The notes under the pieces were generated by a model. That model was not told where the DNA came from. It was given only the letters and a program-made list of their open reading frames with translations, and did not search any database. The position numbers and the translations under genes were made by a program. DNA of 39,921 nucleotides from Thermotogales bacterium (GTDB lineage Bacteria; Thermotogota; Thermotogae; Petrotogales; Kosmotogaceae), in NCBI GenBank assembly GCA_003561215.1, contig PWXG01000241.1:1-39921 (forward strand). Reading direction: 5' to 3'. This document shows positions 16,367-24,973 of this stretch, one piece after another; within the stretch, counting starts at the first letter, position 1, and each line of letters begins with the position of its first letter.

Positions 16367-17665
16367 TCAAAGAATTTTCCTTATCATATCAGGAACAGTC
16401 GGTTTGTCGGCAGAAATCCTGTAAGCAGAAAAGAGCTTGCCTGCTGCCGGTTCGACGACCTCTTCCAGATTTGTATGTAATACACCTAGGACTTCCCTTC
16501 TTTCAACGTAGTTCCCGACCTTCTTGAAAATCTCGATGCCAGCAGAGGGGTCTACCTTATCATCCTTGTTTCTTCTGCCTGCTCCTAGCATCATCGCGAC
16601 GAACCCAACACCCTCAGTATCAATAGAAGCGATATAACCTGCTTCCTGTGATAGGACTTCTTTCATAATCGAGGCACGTGGCAGCTTTCTTTTACCGGCA
16701 CTTACCACTTCAGGATCACCACCCTGTGATCGAACCATTTCAACGAACTTCTCCAGAGCTTTCCCAGACTCGATTGAGCTTCTGGCCCTTTCCAGGCAGG
16801 TTTCGCTATTCCCGGTTCCTGCTAATTCTAACATCTTTCCGGCCAGGCATATGCACAATTCTTGAAGATCGCTCGGGCCTTCCCCCTTAAGCGTCTCAAC
16901 GGCTTCTCGCACCTCAAGAGCATTGCCAACGGTTTTTCCAAGAGGTTGACTCATGTCGCTCATCACAACTGCAACCTTCCTTCCGTGCCGCACTCCTATA
17001 TCAATCATGGCCTCTGAAAGCTCTTCAGCCTCTCCAATCGTCTTCATAAAGGCGCCAGAACCAACTTTGACGTCCAGCACAATGCCGTCAGTCGTGATTG
17101 CCAGTTTCTTGCTCATAATGCTGGAGGCAATAAGCGAGATTTCATCGACAGTGGCTGTTACATCTCGAAGTGCATACATCTTCTTGTCAGCAGGAACAAT
17201 ATTGCCTGTCTGCCCAGCCAAGGCTATGCCAATTTCGTTCGCGATGCTCTTGAACCGTTCAAGAGACAGCTCTGTTGTTAACCCCGGGATTGACTCGAGT
17301 TTGTCGATGGTACCTCCGGTGTGACCCAGCCCCCTCCCCGAAAGCTTTGCAAAGACCACGTCCTGAGAGGCGACCATTGGACCTACGATAAGTGTTACTT
17401 TGTCACCCACTCCTCCGGTAGAATGCTTGTCGATCTTCACACCCTTTATTTCAGAGAGGTCAATTATGTCTCCGGTCTGGAGCATTATCTCCGTGAGGTC
17501 CGCTCTCTCCCTGCCACTGAGATGTCTGAAATAGACAGCCATCAACCAGGCAGCCATCTGGTAATCAGGTACGTTCCCCCTTACGAAACCGCCGACCAGT
17601 TCTTCCAGTTCCTCTCGGCTATTTTCGGCACCATTTCGTTTCTTCTGGAGAATGTCGTAAATCAT
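16367..17665 (-). CDS. pdp: Pyrimidine-nucleoside phosphorylase
   Basis: Catalyses reversible phosphorolysis of uridine, deoxyuridine and thymidine to base plus (deoxy)ribose-1-phosphate in nucleoside salvage. The 432 residues carry the family signature KLSGRGLGHTGGTIDKLESIPG-like stretch (about 108-129), the phosphate-binding DKHSTGGVGDKVTL (about 79-92), SSIMSKKLAITTDGIVLDVKVGSGAFMK (about 180-208), and the C-terminal alpha/beta domain. Substrate range suggests Pdp, but DeoA (thymidine phosphorylase) cannot be excluded by eye. It is preceded by the histidine kinase gene with a 3-nt gap. Functionally it fits with the nucleoside importer and uridine kinase encoded on the other strand at 31977-39674. 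Confidence 0.93.
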   Translation of the reverse strand: MIYDILQKKRNGAENSREELEELVGGFVRGNVPDYQMAAWLMAVYFRHLSGRERADLTEIMLQTGDIIDLSEIKGVKIDKHSTGGVGDKVTLIVGPMVASQDVVFAKLSGRGLGHTGGTIDKLESIPGLTTELSLERFKSIANEIGIALAGQTGNIVPADKKMYALRDVTATVDEISLIASSIMSKKLAITTDGIVLDVKVGSGAFMKTIGEAEELSEAMIDIGVRHGRKVAVVMSDMSQPLGKTVGNALEVREAVETLKGEGPSDLQELCICLAGKMLELAGTGNSETCLERARSSIESGKALEKFVEMVRSQGGDPEVVSAGKRKLPRASIMKEVLSQEAGYIASIDTEGVGFVAMMLGAGRRNKDDKVDPSAGIEIFKKVGNYVERREVLGVLHTNLEEVVEPAAGKLFSAYRISADKPTVPDMIRKIL

Positions 17666-17668
17666 TGC

Positions 17669-18922
17669 TTACTTCAACACCTTCTTCAACGGGAACCTGA
17701 CCTTAAAAATCGATCCACTCCCATATTCGGTTTCAACAGAAATGCTTCCTCCGTGTTTTCCTGCAATGAAGCGCACTATCACCAGTCCCAGACCGGTGCC
17801 TCCCATTTTTCTAGACCTTGCCTTGTCCACTCTGTAGAACCTCTGGAATAACTGCTTCTGAGAGGCCTCGGGAATCCCAATTCCGGTATCCTCGACTTCC
17901 AGCACCGCGTCGTTCGCAGAATGGTAAGCCCTTATCCAGACGTCTTTAGGTCCGTGTTCTTTTACCGCCGTGCACTTTATGGCATTGTCCGCCAGGTTCA
18001 GGAGCAACTGAACCAGCCTGTCAAAATCTCCTTCTACAAAGACATTAGGCTCAAGATCGCTATGTATCTCGACTCCCGACTCTTCGGCCAGTGGTGTAAC
18101 GATCCGTAGTACATACTCTCCCACTGTTGCGAGCTCTATGTCTTCGAATAGGAGACGCGCCTCACCGGATTCGAGTTTCTCCAGATCGAGCAGATCATTG
18201 ATAAGTCTGGTCATTCTGGCAGACTCTTCTTCAATTATCCTCAAGAATCTTCTGACTGTTTCCGTATCCAGCTGCTCTTCCTCCAACAGCGTCTCTGCAT
18301 AACCGTGTATCGATGTAAGCGGGGTTCTCAACTCGTGAGAAGCGTTCGCCACGAAATTTCTTCTCATCAGCTCGATTTCTTTCTCCTTGGTCGTGTCTCT
18401 TAACAGAATAAGGTATCTATCGTCTTCTCCGTCAAAGGGAACCCTCATCACCCTGCAATCATGAAACGTCCTTTCAGGGTAGTACATTGTAATCTCCGAC
18501 TGCTGGGATTCACCTGACAAGACCGTCTCTTCAAGGAGATCCGATACATAGAAGTTGTCTAAGACTTCGGTTATCTTCTTGCCTACAACGATGTCTTTAC
18601 CAGAAAGCTCCAGCGCTGAACCATTTGCGTATTCAACTCTTCCGTCTGCCTCGGTTATTATCAGGGCTTCCCCAAGGTTTTCCAGGATCAGCTTCGAGTA
18701 TTCCAGTCTCGACTGAGCATCTTCGAGCTCGTTGTCTTTCTTCTCCAGAAGTTCCCTGATAAGTTTGTATGCATATATGGGCTGCCTTACGTCAGAACCG
18801 TCAGCAAGCCGAACAAGTCGCTTGACAAGCTTCTCATAGTCCCTCTTTCTCCAGAGTTCTCTCATCAAAAGCAACAATAGCAGCAGGGCTACGGCTGCTA
18901 TTGTTGTTGTGAGATATATCAA
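17669..18922 (-). CDS. PhoR-like sensor histidine kinase
   Basis: A 417-residue membrane kinase that autophosphorylates and passes the phosphate to the response regulator encoded just upstream. One N-terminal membrane helix (about 3-22) is followed directly by a linker, a PAS domain (about 72-180, LEYSKLILENLGEALIITEADGRVEYAN), HisKA with His196 in ASHELRTP, and a HATPase with N-box Asn309/Asn313, DTGIGI (345-350) and GGTGLGL (374-380). There is no extracytoplasmic sensor domain, as in short PhoR proteins, so signals probably come through the membrane segment, the PAS domain or partner proteins. Start is TTG at 18922 with AAAGGAAG upstream; the gap to the regulator gene is 3 nt. Confidence 0.93.
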   Translation of the reverse strand: MIYLTTTIAAVALLLLLLLMRELWRKRDYEKLVKRLVRLADGSDVRQPIYAYKLIRELLEKKDNELEDAQSRLEYSKLILENLGEALIITEADGRVEYANGSALELSGKDIVVGKKITEVLDNFYVSDLLEETVLSGESQQSEITMYYPERTFHDCRVMRVPFDGEDDRYLILLRDTTKEKEIELMRRNFVANASHELRTPLTSIHGYAETLLEEEQLDTETVRRFLRIIEEESARMTRLINDLLDLEKLESGEARLLFEDIELATVGEYVLRIVTPLAEESGVEIHSDLEPNVFVEGDFDRLVQLLLNLADNAIKCTAVKEHGPKDVWIRAYHSANDAVLEVEDTGIGIPEASQKQLFQRFYRVDKARSRKMGGTGLGLVIVRFIAGKHGGSISVETEYGSGSIFKVRFPLKKVLK

Positions 18923-18925
18923 ATG

Positions 18926-19645
18926 CTATTCTTCCTTTCCCGGGTCTTTGAACTTGTAGCCTTTTCCTCTCACAGTTATTATGTATTTCGGAGTAGATGG
19001 ATCCTCTTCAATTTTAGTCCTCAAGCGTCTGATGTGTACGTCAACTGTCCTGGTATCGCCGTAGTAGTCATAACCCCAGAGTTTATCCAGAAGAACGTCC
19101 CTGCTGAAGACTTTGCTCTCGTTCTCTGCGAGAAAGCGCAGCAGTTCAAATTCCAGGGGAGTAAGAGCAACCATCTTCGATCTGACGCGAACCTCGTATT
19201 TCTCGGTATCAATTTCCAGATCGCGAGCGATTATCTTCTTGGGTCTCTCTTCCTTTGCATGCACGGTCTGCTGAATTCTTCTGAACACCGCTCTTATTCT
19301 TGCAAGTACTTCCCTGACACTGAAAGGTTTTGTTATGTAGTCGTCCGCGCCCAGTTCAAGGCCAAGGACCTTGTCAAACTCCTCGCTCTTGGCGCTGAGA
19401 AATATGACAGGGGTCTGTCTGTACTTCTCCATTGACCTTATGTTACGCACCATTTCGAATCCGTCCATTCCGGGTAACATGATGTCCACGATGAACATAT
19501 CTACTTCGGTCTCGTTAGCAGCTTTCAGGGCTTCCTCAGCATCGAAGGATTTTTGAACCTCGTAGCCTTCCTTCTTGAGGTTGAAGGACAACAGTTCAAC
19601 GATAGATGGTTCATCATCAACAACAAGTATGCTCTTCTTTGCCAT
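18926..19645 (-). CDS. OmpR/PhoB-family response regulator
   Basis: A 239-residue DNA-binding regulator partnered with the PhoR-like kinase. The receiver domain (about 4-118) has the acidic pair Asp10-Asp11, phospho-acceptor Asp54 in FIVDIMLPGMDG, the switch Ser in FLSAK and Lys106 in YITKPFS. The winged-helix domain (about 140-232) ends with DTRTVDVHIRRLRTKI and GKGYKF, typical of PhoB/WalR. The target genes are unknown; phosphate starvation or envelope stress are the usual guesses for this subfamily. Its start overlaps the radical SAM gene by 29 nt. Confidence 0.94.
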   Translation of the reverse strand: MAKKSILVVDDEPSIVELLSFNLKKEGYEVQKSFDAEEALKAANETEVDMFIVDIMLPGMDGFEMVRNIRSMEKYRQTPVIFLSAKSEEFDKVLGLELGADDYITKPFSVREVLARIRAVFRRIQQTVHAKEERPKKIIARDLEIDTEKYEVRVRSKMVALTPLEFELLRFLAENESKVFSRDVLLDKLWGYDYYGDTRTVDVHIRRLRTKIEEDPSTPKYIITVRGKGYKFKDPGKEE

Positions 19646-21116
19646 TCCTTACCCACTCCTTTCGTTTTCCGCTTATCGTAAGCGATTGGTTGATCAGGAA
19701 CTGAAATACCTCTCTTTTGCCACTTCTAGTCATGATGCTTGCCAGACCCTCAAAGATTTCCTCGTTCATGTTTGCAACAGCATACTGAACCGTGCTTTCT
19801 CTGATGCTTTCAAAATCTGCTTTGACTCCCGTGACATTTAACAAGGTGCTTAGCAGCTTCTTCTTTCTTCTGAGCTCTCCGGCAGTAATCATCTTAGAAA
19901 ACTCAAATGGAGTCCCAGGCTTGGGGACCAGTGGATTAAGGCTAACGTTGATCGACGAGTAACCGATTCTTCGGCATGCGGATACAAAGGAGGCTATCTC
20001 CTCAAGGTCTCCCTCATCTTCACCGGGAACACCGAAAATGAAATACAACTTGACTCGGTTGAAGCCCACTTTTCTCCCCACTTCAAGAGCTGCATAGATA
20101 TCACTGTCGTTAAGTCCTTTCCTGAGAAGATTTCTGACTTTTTGGGAGCCACCTTCGGGCGCAATGGTAAACTGCTTTTGAGATCCCTGCTTCAACGCCC
20201 TCATGAGTCGTTCACTTAATGAACTCGCTCTCAAAGAAGAAACGGAGATGTCCAGATCATTCTCCAAAGAATACTGAGCTATTGAATCTATGTCAGGATG
20301 ATCATTCACTTCTGCAGCAACAAGTCCGATCTTGTTCGTAAAATCAACCACACTCTCGATGCTTCGTTTGATTGATTCAAAAGGTACATGTCTGACCCTT
20401 CCGAACCTGTGGCCCACCACGCAGAAGGCGCAGCGGTGACGACAGCCTCGGCTAATCTCCATCAAGAAACGATTCGGGAAAACCGACTTGGGGGTAAGAT
20501 AGGCACTCTCTGCATAATCAGCAAGAGTCTTCCCTGATGTGCGCAGTTTATCGTCTTCATAGGCTCTCAGGTAATCAACGGCCGAGTCTCTGGTGTGCTT
20601 CTCGAGTTTCAGTGAAGCAAGCCTGTCGACAAATCCCTGCGAAAGCTCTCCCTCGTGAACGTAGTCGGCCACTAACTCAAGAACGGGCCTCATGAATAAA
20701 CTCAAGGCACCTCCAATAAGAATTATCGGGTGGTGCTCCGAACGTTCATGTGGGCTCAGGGGAACGCCCAAATCGCGCAACATGAAGAGCACGTTCAACA
20801 GATCAAGTTCAAAATGAACGGAAAACGCCCATATCCTGAAGTCGGAAACCACGGAAGTAGAATCAAGCGAGAAGTAATTGCCACCTGTTTCGCTATAGAA
20901 GAATCGCTCACATCCTGTGTCAGACGGGATATTCATCCTGTAGAATAGATCGTGATACGAGAGGCTCGCACTCGCGACATCGTACAAATTTGGATAGACA
21001 AGAGCCACTCTTACAGGTCCACGGCAGGATATATCTCTCAGCGGTTGTTCCTGGTCTCGTAGACCACTGATCATCTGCAGTTCTTTCCAGGTATTATTAT
21101 CGCTAACTCTCTTCAC
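19617..21116 (-). CDS. B12-binding-type radical SAM protein
   Basis: A 499-residue radical SAM enzyme. The cluster motif CRHRCAFC (Cys225, Cys229, Cys232 from this start) binds the [4Fe-4S] centre. The N-terminal third (about 30-170, VRVALVYPNLYDVASASLSYHDL...IGGALSLFMRPVLELVADYVHEGE) has the layout of a B12-binding Rossmann domain, though no clear DxHxxG cobalamin loop is seen. The whole resembles uncharacterised radical SAM proteins often annotated near cell-envelope genes. The substrate is unknown. The GTG at 21116 is preferred over the TTG at 21140 because GGAAGGAAG precedes it; it overlaps the thioesterase gene by 14 nt. The C-terminus overlaps the response regulator start by 29 nt. Confidence 0.87.
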   Translation of the reverse strand: MKRVSDNNTWKELQMISGLRDQEQPLRDISCRGPVRVALVYPNLYDVASASLSYHDLFYRMNIPSDTGCERFFYSETGGNYFSLDSTSVVSDFRIWAFSVHFELDLLNVLFMLRDLGVPLSPHERSEHHPIILIGGALSLFMRPVLELVADYVHEGELSQGFVDRLASLKLEKHTRDSAVDYLRAYEDDKLRTSGKTLADYAESAYLTPKSVFPNRFLMEISRGCRHRCAFCVVGHRFGRVRHVPFESIKRSIESVVDFTNKIGLVAAEVNDHPDIDSIAQYSLENDLDISVSSLRASSLSERLMRALKQGSQKQFTIAPEGGSQKVRNLLRKGLNDSDIYAALEVGRKVGFNRVKLYFIFGVPGEDEGDLEEIASFVSACRRIGYSSINVSLNPLVPKPGTPFEFSKMITAGELRRKKKLLSTLLNVTGVKADFESIRESTVQYAVANMNEEIFEGLASIMTRSGKREVFQFLINQSLTISGKRKEWVRNGKEEHTCC

Positions 21117-21501
21117 TGAGCTTCCTTCCCAGTTCTTCAATAGTTGTTATCCTTCTTTCGGTTGTGAACAGTGCACATTGCTTTCCCTGATACCTGACTT
21201 CCCCCGAAAAGACGAAGCAGTCATCTTTGGAGCACTTGACTTCCATTTCTATGACGACCTCTTCTCCCATCTTCAGAGGAACCAGATGAGTGATACTCGC
21301 CCTGACAACCACTGCTAAAAAATCGTGAGAAAGATACGGTTCAAGAAGAGAAGAGCTACAGCCATGAATTAGCTTAAGGAGACCGCTCGTAGATACGAGA
21401 TCCATCGACTCGCCTGCAGGCGTTTCGGCCCATCTGATAGAACCATCATTGATCTCAACCGAGAACGATCTTGTGCTTCCCGAGAGCCTTTTCAGGTCCA
21501 T
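21103..21501 (-). CDS. Hot-dog fold thioesterase (FlK-like)
   Basis: A 132-residue single hot-dog domain similar to fluoroacetyl-CoA thioesterase-like (FlK) proteins. Recognisable pieces are AETPAGESMDLVSTSGLLKLIHGCSSSLLEPYL, then AVVVRASITHLVPLKMGEEVVIEMEV, with His46 in the helix and His72 in THL. It probably hydrolyses an acyl-CoA, but the substrate is unknown. Its start codon overlaps the ftsH stop by one base (TAATG), so translation is coupled. It could serve housekeeping clearance of toxic acyl-CoAs; this is a family-based guess. Confidence 0.82.
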   Translation of the reverse strand: MDLKRLSGSTRSFSVEINDGSIRWAETPAGESMDLVSTSGLLKLIHGCSSSLLEPYLSHDFLAVVVRASITHLVPLKMGEEVVIEMEVKCSKDDCFVFSGEVRYQGKQCALFTTERRITTIEELGRKLSEES

Positions 21502-23420
21502 TAGCTATTGCCTTCCTTCTCTCCTTTGGAGTCAATAATAGGAGCTGTTTTCTTCGCCTCTTTGTCTTCATCGTTCAAATCTTCCCTGTAGTAATTGCCT
21601 TCATCGACAAGATCCAGGATCTTGGCCAATTCCTTTCCGGTTATCGTCTCCTTCTCGAGCAGGTAATCAACAGCTTCATCCAGAGCGGGTCTGAGATCTG
21701 AGATGATGCTCTTCGCCTTGTCGTAAGCCTCATAAACAGTCTTCTTTACTTCGTTATCGATCTCACTCGCTATCTGTTCGCTGAAGTTCCTTCTCCTTGT
21801 AATTTCCCTGCCGAGGAAGACTTCTCCCTCTTCTCTTCCCCAGGAGACCGGCCCCAGTGATTCGCTCATTCCGTACTGGCAGATCATGCTTCGGGCAAGC
21901 GAAGACGCTCTTTCGAGGTCATTGGTAGCACCGGTCGTGATATCATTGAAGACGATTTCTTCAGCGGCTCGTCCTCCAAGAATTTGAGCAAGGTTGTCGA
22001 ATAGCTCGTTTCTCGACACCAGATACTTGTCTTCAAGCGGGAGGCTTTCCGTAAACCCAAGGGCTGAATGACCTCGAGGCACTATGGTTACCTTATGAAC
22101 CGGGTAGGCCTCTTTCAAGGAGATGCCTACTGCAGCATGTCCGACTTCGTGATAAGCCACGATTCGTTTTTCTTTGGGATTCATTACCCTGGATTTCCTT
22201 GCAGGTCCTGCCATTACCCTGTCTATAGCCTCTTCAAGCTCAACCATCCCGATAAGTTTCTTCCTTGCTCTTGCAGACAGCAGGGCCGCCTCATTGACCA
22301 GGTTTTCCAGGTCTGCACCAACGAAACCTGTTGTCCTTCTAGCAAGAAGGTTTATGTCGACTTCAGGGTCTATCGGTTTTCCCCGCATATGTATCTTCAG
22401 AATCTCTGCACGACCTTTAACATCTGGCGGATCGACCGAAATCTTCTTGTCAAATCTGCCGGGACGCAACAAAGCGTGGTCAAGAATATCAGGTCGGTTT
22501 GTGGCTGCAATCACTATGACATTTGTCTTGTTGTCGAAACCGTCCATTTCGACGAGTATCTGGTTGAGCGTTTGTTCCCTCTCGTCATGACCGCCACCGA
22601 GACCAGCTCCACGATGTCGGCCGACAGCATCAATCTCGTCGATAAACACTATAGAAGGAGCGTTTGACTTCGCCTGATTGAACAGGTCCCGAACCCTGGA
22701 GGCTCCGACACCAACAAAAAGCTCCACGAAATCCGAACCGCTTATATATAGAAATGGCACATCTGCTTCTCCTGCTGCCGCTCTGGCAAGAAGAGTCTTC
22801 CCTGTCCCTGGAGGTCCTACGAGTATGAGCCCTCTTGGCATTCTTGCACCTGTCTCGGTGAACGAGCTCGGATCTTTCAGAAATGAGACTACATCTCCAA
22901 GTTCTTGAATTGCTTCGTCCACACCCGCAACGTCCTTGAACGAAATCTTCTTATCCATTTGGACAAACTTCTTGGCGGGACTGCGGGTAAATGTGAAGGC
23001 CTGAGAATTCCTTCCAGAAAGTGCTCTCATAGCAAACAACCATATGAAGATGATTATCCCCAGGGGGATGAGTGTTGCCAGAATATTCACCCATATCGAA
23101 GTGTCCGCACCTTTCTCGAAACGGACAACAACGCCTCTATCGATGAACTTATCGACCTCATCCTGAAAACGTTCGCTTGCAACAGTTTGCGGGGTTATTC
23201 TTGTTTCAATGGCTTTCCTTGGATCCTCGCCAGTCGTGTAGACTATCTTGCCGTCGTCATGTATGATGATATCGATTATGTCGGCCTTGTCTTCCACAAA
23301 CTTGCTGTATGGAACCTCTTCGGGTGTATCGGTTGGGTAAAGACCTCTGAGTGCAACAAGCAGGAAAACACCTAGGATTACGTAGAATAGTATCATCCCG
23401 AATCTTGGTCTCTGATTCAC
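21501..23420 (-). CDS. ftsH: ATP-dependent zinc metalloprotease FtsH
   Basis: FtsH is a membrane-anchored hexameric AAA+ protease that degrades misfolded membrane proteins and some regulators. The 639-residue protein has two membrane helices (about 9-25 and 109-132) around an extracytoplasmic domain. Walker A is GPPGTGKT (202-209), Walker B IVFIDEID (about 257-264), and the second region of homology includes [19 protein letters not shown]. The zinc site is HEVGH (424-428), with the third ligand Asp in [11 protein letters not shown]. The GTG at 23420 is preceded by AGAGGAGGTAG. The gene directly follows tilS, an order common in bacteria (tilS-hpt-ftsH), here without hpt. Confidence 0.97.
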   Translation of the reverse strand: MNQRPRFGMILFYVILGVFLLVALRGLYPTDTPEEVPYSKFVEDKADIIDIIIHDDGKIVYTTGEDPRKAIETRITPQTVASERFQDEVDKFIDRGVVVRFEKGADTSIWVNILATLIPLGIIIFIWLFAMRALSGRNSQAFTFTRSPAKKFVQMDKKISFKDVAGVDEAIQELGDVVSFLKDPSSFTETGARMPRGLILVGPPGTGKTLLARAAAGEADVPFLYISGSDFVELFVGVGASRVRDLFNQAKSNAPSIVFIDEIDAVGRHRGAGLGGGHDEREQTLNQILVEMDGFDNKTNVIVIAATNRPDILDHALLRPGRFDKKISVDPPDVKGRAEILKIHMRGKPIDPEVDINLLARRTTGFVGADLENLVNEAALLSARARKKLIGMVELEEAIDRVMAGPARKSRVMNPKEKRIVAYHEVGHAAVGISLKEAYPVHKVTIVPRGHSALGFTESLPLEDKYLVSRNELFDNLAQILGGRAAEEIVFNDITTGATNDLERASSLARSMICQYGMSESLGPVSWGREEGEVFLGREITRRRNFSEQIASEIDNEVKKTVYEAYDKAKSIISDLRPALDEAVDYLLEKETITGKELAKILDLVDEGNYYREDLNDEDKEAKKTAPIIDSKGEKEGNS

Positions 23421-23424
23421 TCAG

Positions 23425-24813
23425 CTACCTCCTCTCAAGGCTGAAGACCACGACATTCTCACCCCTGCAGTGACTCCTGCAAAGCTCGCTGGTCCTGACA
23501 TCTGGCACCCACAAGATTCTTCCCTCGCAGTCCTCCAGAACTAACATCTGAGCCAGAAAGGCCGATTCTCCTGCATCGTGTACAACTCTCTTCACGCTTC
23601 TCTCCTCGTTCATTCCAAAAGGTACAAATCTATCACCGGGGCTGCATTTTCGAATCCTAAGAGGAAAACGCAACTCGTCCTCAGGACAAATGGAAACATC
23701 CATACCAGTGACCGCGTCCGGTTTCTCCGATAAGCGGAACACACTGATGCGGCCAATAGAGAAATCTCCGTAGTACGGCAGCTCGGTTATGACCTCATCC
23801 TTTCTCTCAGTAGGAAACTCTAGCTTCCCCCTGTAGAAGAAAACATAGCTTCCGATCCTACTCGATTTTACATCTCCCTTGAACTCGATCGTCCACCTGG
23901 ATTTGCCGGAATAGAGACTTGACATAAACGAACAAACTCTTTCTCTGGAAGGGGTATATCCCTCATCGCCCAGCCTTGAAACGATTTCCCTTACCACTTC
24001 CGCAATTAGAGCCTTGTGCGTCTTTAGCAATCTGTCAGCCTTCTGCACCATAGTTCCGGCAAACCACCGAAACCCGGAGATCTCCTCTTGTACAAGAACG
24101 CTCACGAGGTTGAAGACATCGTGGGCATTTTCGAACAGCCGATATAGTGACTTTGTTGCACCGGGATTCAGCTTCTTGAGTTGCGGGAGTATCCTGTTCC
24201 TCACAAGATTCCGCTCGAAAACTTCCACAACGTTGGTATCATCAAGACTATAAGGAATCTGATTAATTGTAACATAACTGATGATCTCTTGCACTTCCAG
24301 GCACAGGAACGGCCTTACAATCATCCCTCTGCAAGGAGCCAGGCCCGTGAGGCCACGAATGCCGGTTCCTCTCGCCATTCTCATCAGCATGGTCTCAGCC
24401 AGATCGTTCATATGATGTCCTAATGCAATCCTGTCTGCCTTCAACTCCTCGGATTTTCTGAACAGAAAGTCATGTCTGAGTCTTCTTGCGACCAGTTCAA
24501 GTGATTCGCCCCTGCCGGATGCAACGTGCCTCCTGACGTTCTCTTCTCCTGTTACCAGGGGAACTCCCAGCTCGCTACAGAAATTCCTGATCAACAAGAC
24601 CTCGTTTTCTCCTGCTTGATCTCTTATGCGGTGGTCAAAATACGCCGCAATTATGTCGATCCCGAGCGTTTCACGCTCCGTGCATAGAAAATGCAGAAGC
24701 GCCATCGAGTCCTTACCTCCGGATACAGCAACCAGAATCCTGTCTCCACGATTAGTCAGATCCCATTCTTTGATAAAGCTCAGCACTTTTCTGTTCATTC
24801 CTTCTGTTTTCAC
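23425..24813 (-). CDS. tilS: tRNA(Ile)-lysidine synthetase
   Basis: TilS adds lysine to C34 of tRNA-Ile(CAU), switching it from methionine to isoleucine identity; it is essential in most bacteria. The protein, 462 residues from this start, has the PP-loop ATP site SGGKDS near the N-terminus, DHRIRDQAG, GHHMNDLAETMLMRMARGTG, and a C-terminal TilS domain (about 370-460: FPLRIRKCSPGDRFVPFG). The GTG at 24813 is chosen because AGGTGG lies five bases upstream; the open frame extends three codons further to a GTG that overlaps that site. The ribosome site sits right behind the U-run of the tRNA-Thr terminator, so expression probably needs readthrough from the tRNA promoter or an unseen promoter. 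Confidence 0.93.
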   Translation of the reverse strand: MKTEGMNRKVLSFIKEWDLTNRGDRILVAVSGGKDSMALLHFLCTERETLGIDIIAAYFDHRIRDQAGENEVLLIRNFCSELGVPLVTGEENVRRHVASGRGESLELVARRLRHDFLFRKSEELKADRIALGHHMNDLAETMLMRMARGTGIRGLTGLAPCRGMIVRPFLCLEVQEIISYVTINQIPYSLDDTNVVEVFERNLVRNRILPQLKKLNPGATKSLYRLFENAHDVFNLVSVLVQEEISGFRWFAGTMVQKADRLLKTHKALIAEVVREIVSRLGDEGYTPSRERVCSFMSSLYSGKSRWTIEFKGDVKSSRIGSYVFFYRGKLEFPTERKDEVITELPYYGDFSIGRISVFRLSEKPDAVTGMDVSICPEDELRFPLRIRKCSPGDRFVPFGMNEERSVKRVVHDAGESAFLAQMLVLEDCEGRILWVPDVRTSELCRSHCRGENVVVFSLERR

Positions 24814-24823
24814 TTCAACCACC

Positions 24824-24852
24824 TAAAGAAAAACTGCGCCCCTGGGGGCGCA
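24824..24852 (-). terminator. Intrinsic terminator between tRNA-Thr and tilS
   Basis: On the minus strand an 8-bp perfect stem TGCGCCCC/GGGGCGCA (24835-24852, two-base loop, or 7 bp with four-base loop) is followed by GTTTTTCTTT (24825-24834). This is a good rho-independent terminator directly after the tRNA-Thr CCA end. Its U-run almost touches the tilS ribosome site. Confidence 0.88.
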
Positions 24853-24854
24853 AT

Positions 24855-24930
24855 TGGAGCCAACGATGGGACTTGAACCCATAACCTGCTCATTACGAAT
24901 GAGCCGCTCTGCCGGTTGAGCTACGTTGGC
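24855..24930 (-). tRNA. tRNA-Thr (anticodon CGU)
   Basis: A 76-nt cloverleaf on the minus strand. The acceptor stem is GCCAACG (24930-24924) with CGTTGGC (24865-24859), discriminator T, and an encoded CCA (24857-24855). The D-loop region is GCTCAACCGGCAGAGC. The anticodon stem GCTCA/TGAGC holds the loop TTCGTAA, giving anticodon CGU (threonine, codon ACG). The T-arm ATGGGTTCAAGTCCCAT is canonical. A near-consensus promoter lies just upstream and a terminator just downstream. Confidence 0.96.
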
Positions 24931-24940
24931 AACCAGACGT

Positions 24941-24969
24941 ATTCTACATCAGGGTTTGATAAGTGTCAA
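24941..24969 (-). promoter_or_regulatory. Near-consensus promoter for tRNA-Thr
   Basis: On the minus strand TTGACA (24969-24964), a 17-nt spacer, then TAGAAT (24946-24941). The -35 is perfect and the -10 matches five of six. Transcription would start a few bases before the mature 5' end of tRNA-Thr at 24930. It lies in the 43-bp gap after the rny stop codon and is the best promoter seen ahead of tilS. Confidence 0.85.
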
Positions 24970-24973
24970 CGTT

